Assembly: GCA_029256865.1 (NCBI GenBank) | Contig: JARIEH010000017.1 | Location: 1-6,747, forward strand | Origin: Psychrobacter sp. | GTDB taxonomy: Bacteria > Pseudomonadota > Gammaproteobacteria > Pseudomonadales > Moraxellaceae | Length of the DNA stretch: 6,747 nt | Reading direction: 5' to 3' | In this document: positions 5,377-6,747 of the stretch, piece after piece | Position numbering within the stretch: position 1 is the stretch's first letter | Layout of the letters: each line of letters opens with the position of its first letter | Program-made: the position numbers and the translations under genes | The notes under the pieces: model-generated | Told to the model about the DNA's origin: nothing | The model's input: only the letters and a program-made list of their open reading frames with translations | The model's database searches: none

Positions 5377-5387
5377 AGCTGACGGCT
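5366..5387. terminator. Weak stem spanning the stop codon of the second YbjQ gene
   Basis: AGCCG (5366-5370) and CGGCT (5383-5387) form a 5-bp stem with a 12-base loop that contains the TAA stop, followed by the AT-rich ATTAATTTT. Only 35 bp separate this gene from the end of the convergent transporter gene, so some termination signal is expected here. The stem is short and confidence is low. Confidence 0.25.
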
Positions 5388-5411
5388 ATTAATTTTCACT
5401 ATTTTATGGCT

Positions 5412-6458
5412 TCACTCCTCTGCTGCTTGTTCTTTTACTCTTTCGATTTCAAATAAAAACGTTCGGTTTTTTAGTACAGCGACAAACACGACACCGCCTA
5501 TGGTATTGCCCACTAATACCACCAACAAAAACGTCAGATAGTCTAATAAGCTGATGGTATGTCCATATAGCAAGGCAGAAAATACTTCGATATTGCCGAC
5601 AATACTATGGTGTAAACCTAAAAACCCTATACTACCTGTAATTAAAGAGACCAAGACGATACGGCTGAGCGTGTCGCGTGCCGAAGTAACCAACCATGCC
5701 GCTATCCCCATCATCCAACCAGCCAGTATTGAGCTGCCGAAGATGACCCACCATTCAAAACCTAAAACATGCTGCGCATAGATGTCTACATCCGCGGCGC
5801 TAAATAGCTGCATTTTAATACCAAGCCCAATCATCAAGGCGGCAAATAAACAGCCGCCAATAATATTACCCGCAATGACAATACCCCATAAGCGCAGCAA
5901 TTTACTTAAAGGTTCAATTTTATTGAGGACTGGAAGGCTTAAAAGCGATGTCTGCTCAGTGAACAGCAACGACTGACCAATCACGACTATGATGAAGCCA
6001 ATGGGATATAGTAGCGAGGATAAAACGATGGCATATTCACTGGGCATTAGGCCGATGAGTAGCGCAAAGGTCGCTAAAATCATAAAAAAGCTAATGCCTA
6101 TCTCAAGTCCAGCCGTAAAGGCGCTAGTAAACAAAGACCCTAAGGAGCGGTCAAAGGTTTCTTTGGCATGGATGACTTGTTCGACTAAGATACTGGCATA
6201 GCTTTTCGCTTGGCTCATATTATCATCGCTGGCGACTTTTTTGATGGTTTCTTTATCCTCTTCGCTAATGTTTTCATAGAAATCTTCGTCTTCTAGGTTT
6301 TCAGTAGCCTGTATGTCACTGCTTTCTTGACCGTCATGACTGTCCTCAATACCGTCGTTACTCTGCTTATCTTCATGATGGGTAATACTATCAACTAAAG
6401 CCTCATCGTCTAATGCATCAGTTTGAGAAGAGTTTTTACGTTCGGTATCGTGAGTCAC
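5412..6458 (-). CDS. Formate/nitrite transporter (FNT) family protein, YfdC-like
   Basis: The 348-residue inner-membrane channel-like protein belongs to the FNT family, which passes small monovalent anions such as formate or nitrite. Six membrane segments are visible at about 110-136, 143-167, 190-211, 236-258, 265-285 and 308-330. Family marks are AFTAGLEIG (113-121), SLLFTEQTSLL (163-173) matching the broken second helix, AGNIIGG (196-202), AGWMMGIAAW (246-255), GLHHSIVGN (281-289) with the central pore histidine probably H284, and VGNTIGG (316-322) mirroring the first AGN motif. Residues 1-105 form a hydrophilic, strongly acidic extension, longer than in FocA or NirC and similar in kind to E. 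coli YfdC, whose substrate is unsettled. The start is GTG at 6458: an in-frame stop (6474-6476) lies just upstream and no earlier ATG exists. The ribosome binding site is poor. An internal ATG at residue 81 is possible but lacks a site too. It converges on the YbjQ pair. Confidence 0.93.
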   Translation of the reverse strand: MTHDTERKNSSQTDALDDEALVDSITHHEDKQSNDGIEDSHDGQESSDIQATENLEDEDFYENISEEDKETIKKVASDDNMSQAKSYASILVEQVIHAKETFDRSLGSLFTSAFTAGLEIGISFFMILATFALLIGLMPSEYAIVLSSLLYPIGFIIVVIGQSLLFTEQTSLLSLPVLNKIEPLSKLLRLWGIVIAGNIIGGCLFAALMIGLGIKMQLFSAADVDIYAQHVLGFEWWVIFGSSILAGWMMGIAAWLVTSARDTLSRIVLVSLITGSIGFLGLHHSIVGNIEVFSALLYGHTISLLDYLTFLLVVLVGNTIGGVVFVAVLKNRTFLFEIERVKEQAAEE

Positions 6459-6725
6459 GGTAAGCTCGCTGTATTAGAGGAGGAGGATGTCGAGAGATAA
6501 CTTTGATAGTTAAACACATTTTATAATATGACTATAGATTATTATATTTAGCATTCAGACGATTGATGTTGTGAATTGTTTAATAGGGTTTGTTGAAATC
6601 TTATAAATCACCTTAGCTCTAACAAAATCCTGTCATCTGCGTTAAAATCACTCTATTAACTATTTTGCCTATTTTTCGACGTATTTGTCTAACCCCTTTC
6701 ATTATTAATAAAAGATCATTCTATT
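6459..6725. other. Divergent AT-rich intergenic region
   Basis: This 267-bp stretch lies between the start of the leftward FNT gene and the start of a rightward gene. On the minus strand a perfect TATAAT (6546-6541) lies about 85 bases before the GTG, but its -35 position is poor. On the plus strand TAAAAT (6643-6648) and TTGAAA (6593-6598) are not correctly spaced. A purine run, GAGGAGGAGGA (6477-6487), gives the FNT leader a CCTCCTCCTC stretch resembling the 3' end of 16S rRNA. No RNA gene is recognised. Confidence 0.5.
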
Positions 6726-6747
6726 ATGAGTAACTCTAATACCAATA
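6726..6747 (+). CDS. Start of a rightward gene cut by the window edge
   Basis: An ATG at 6726 opens a frame reading MSNSNTN up to the window end, so seven residues plus one base are visible. The composition is plausible for a bacterial N-terminus, and the preceding AT-rich 130 bases look like a promoter region. The ribosome binding site is weak (AAAAGAT around 6709-6715, about 10 bases before). Nothing can be said about function, and the frame could close just outside the window. Confidence 0.4.

Noticed and set aside
5554..6201. Three plus-strand frames of 64-75 residues
   Set aside because: They lie antisense to the six-helix FNT gene and show no start signals or independent coding character.
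6477..6513. GGAGGAGG followed by ATG on the plus strand (eight-codon frame to a stop)
   Set aside because: The purine run is directly against the ATG, leaving no proper spacing, and the frame MSRDNFDS is too short to support as a gene.

Overview
The window looks like chromosomal DNA from a gammaproteobacterium, most likely Moraxellaceae and probably Psychrobacter. This is inferred from protein character (a long-form SerB, very acidic small proteins), moderate base composition with AT-rich intergenic DNA, and the serB / Smp-like divergent pair that also occurs in E. coli. I see no rRNA, tRNA, CRISPR array, insertion sequence or phage gene. It reads as ordinary core genome with several poorly characterised genes, and I found no convincing new multi-gene system.

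Left part (1-2957): the phosphoserine phosphatase gene serB runs leftward and leaves the window. A 303-bp intergenic region separates it from a divergent gene for a two-helix membrane protein. The N-terminal part of that protein resembles the Smp/YtjB/AhpA family. It continues through a long low-complexity linker into a C-terminal cytoplasmic domain that may be a degenerate class III nucleotide cyclase fold.

Middle (2958-4176): a strong sigma70-type promoter drives a tiny, extremely acidic 81-residue protein. About 270 bp follow with a repeated AT-rich element and competing hairpins, then a YecA/YgfB (UPF0149) family gene.

Right part (4177-5376): two adjacent paralogous YbjQ (UPF0145/DUF74) genes. 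The first product is soluble with a Pro/Gln-rich tail; the second is membrane anchored. The gap between them carries a terminator-like hairpin and an alternative pairing that could act as an attenuator. The second gene probably starts at 4897, not at the upstream ATG at 4819.

Far right (5412-6747): a leftward formate/nitrite-transporter-family membrane protein (YfdC-like) with a long acidic N-terminal extension and a GTG start converges on the YbjQ pair. It is divided by an AT-rich intergenic region from the first codons of a rightward gene cut by the window edge.

The genes do not form one obvious pathway. SerB completes serine biosynthesis. The two YbjQ proteins probably work together at the inner membrane. 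The FNT protein likely moves a small monovalent anion. The others have no assigned job.
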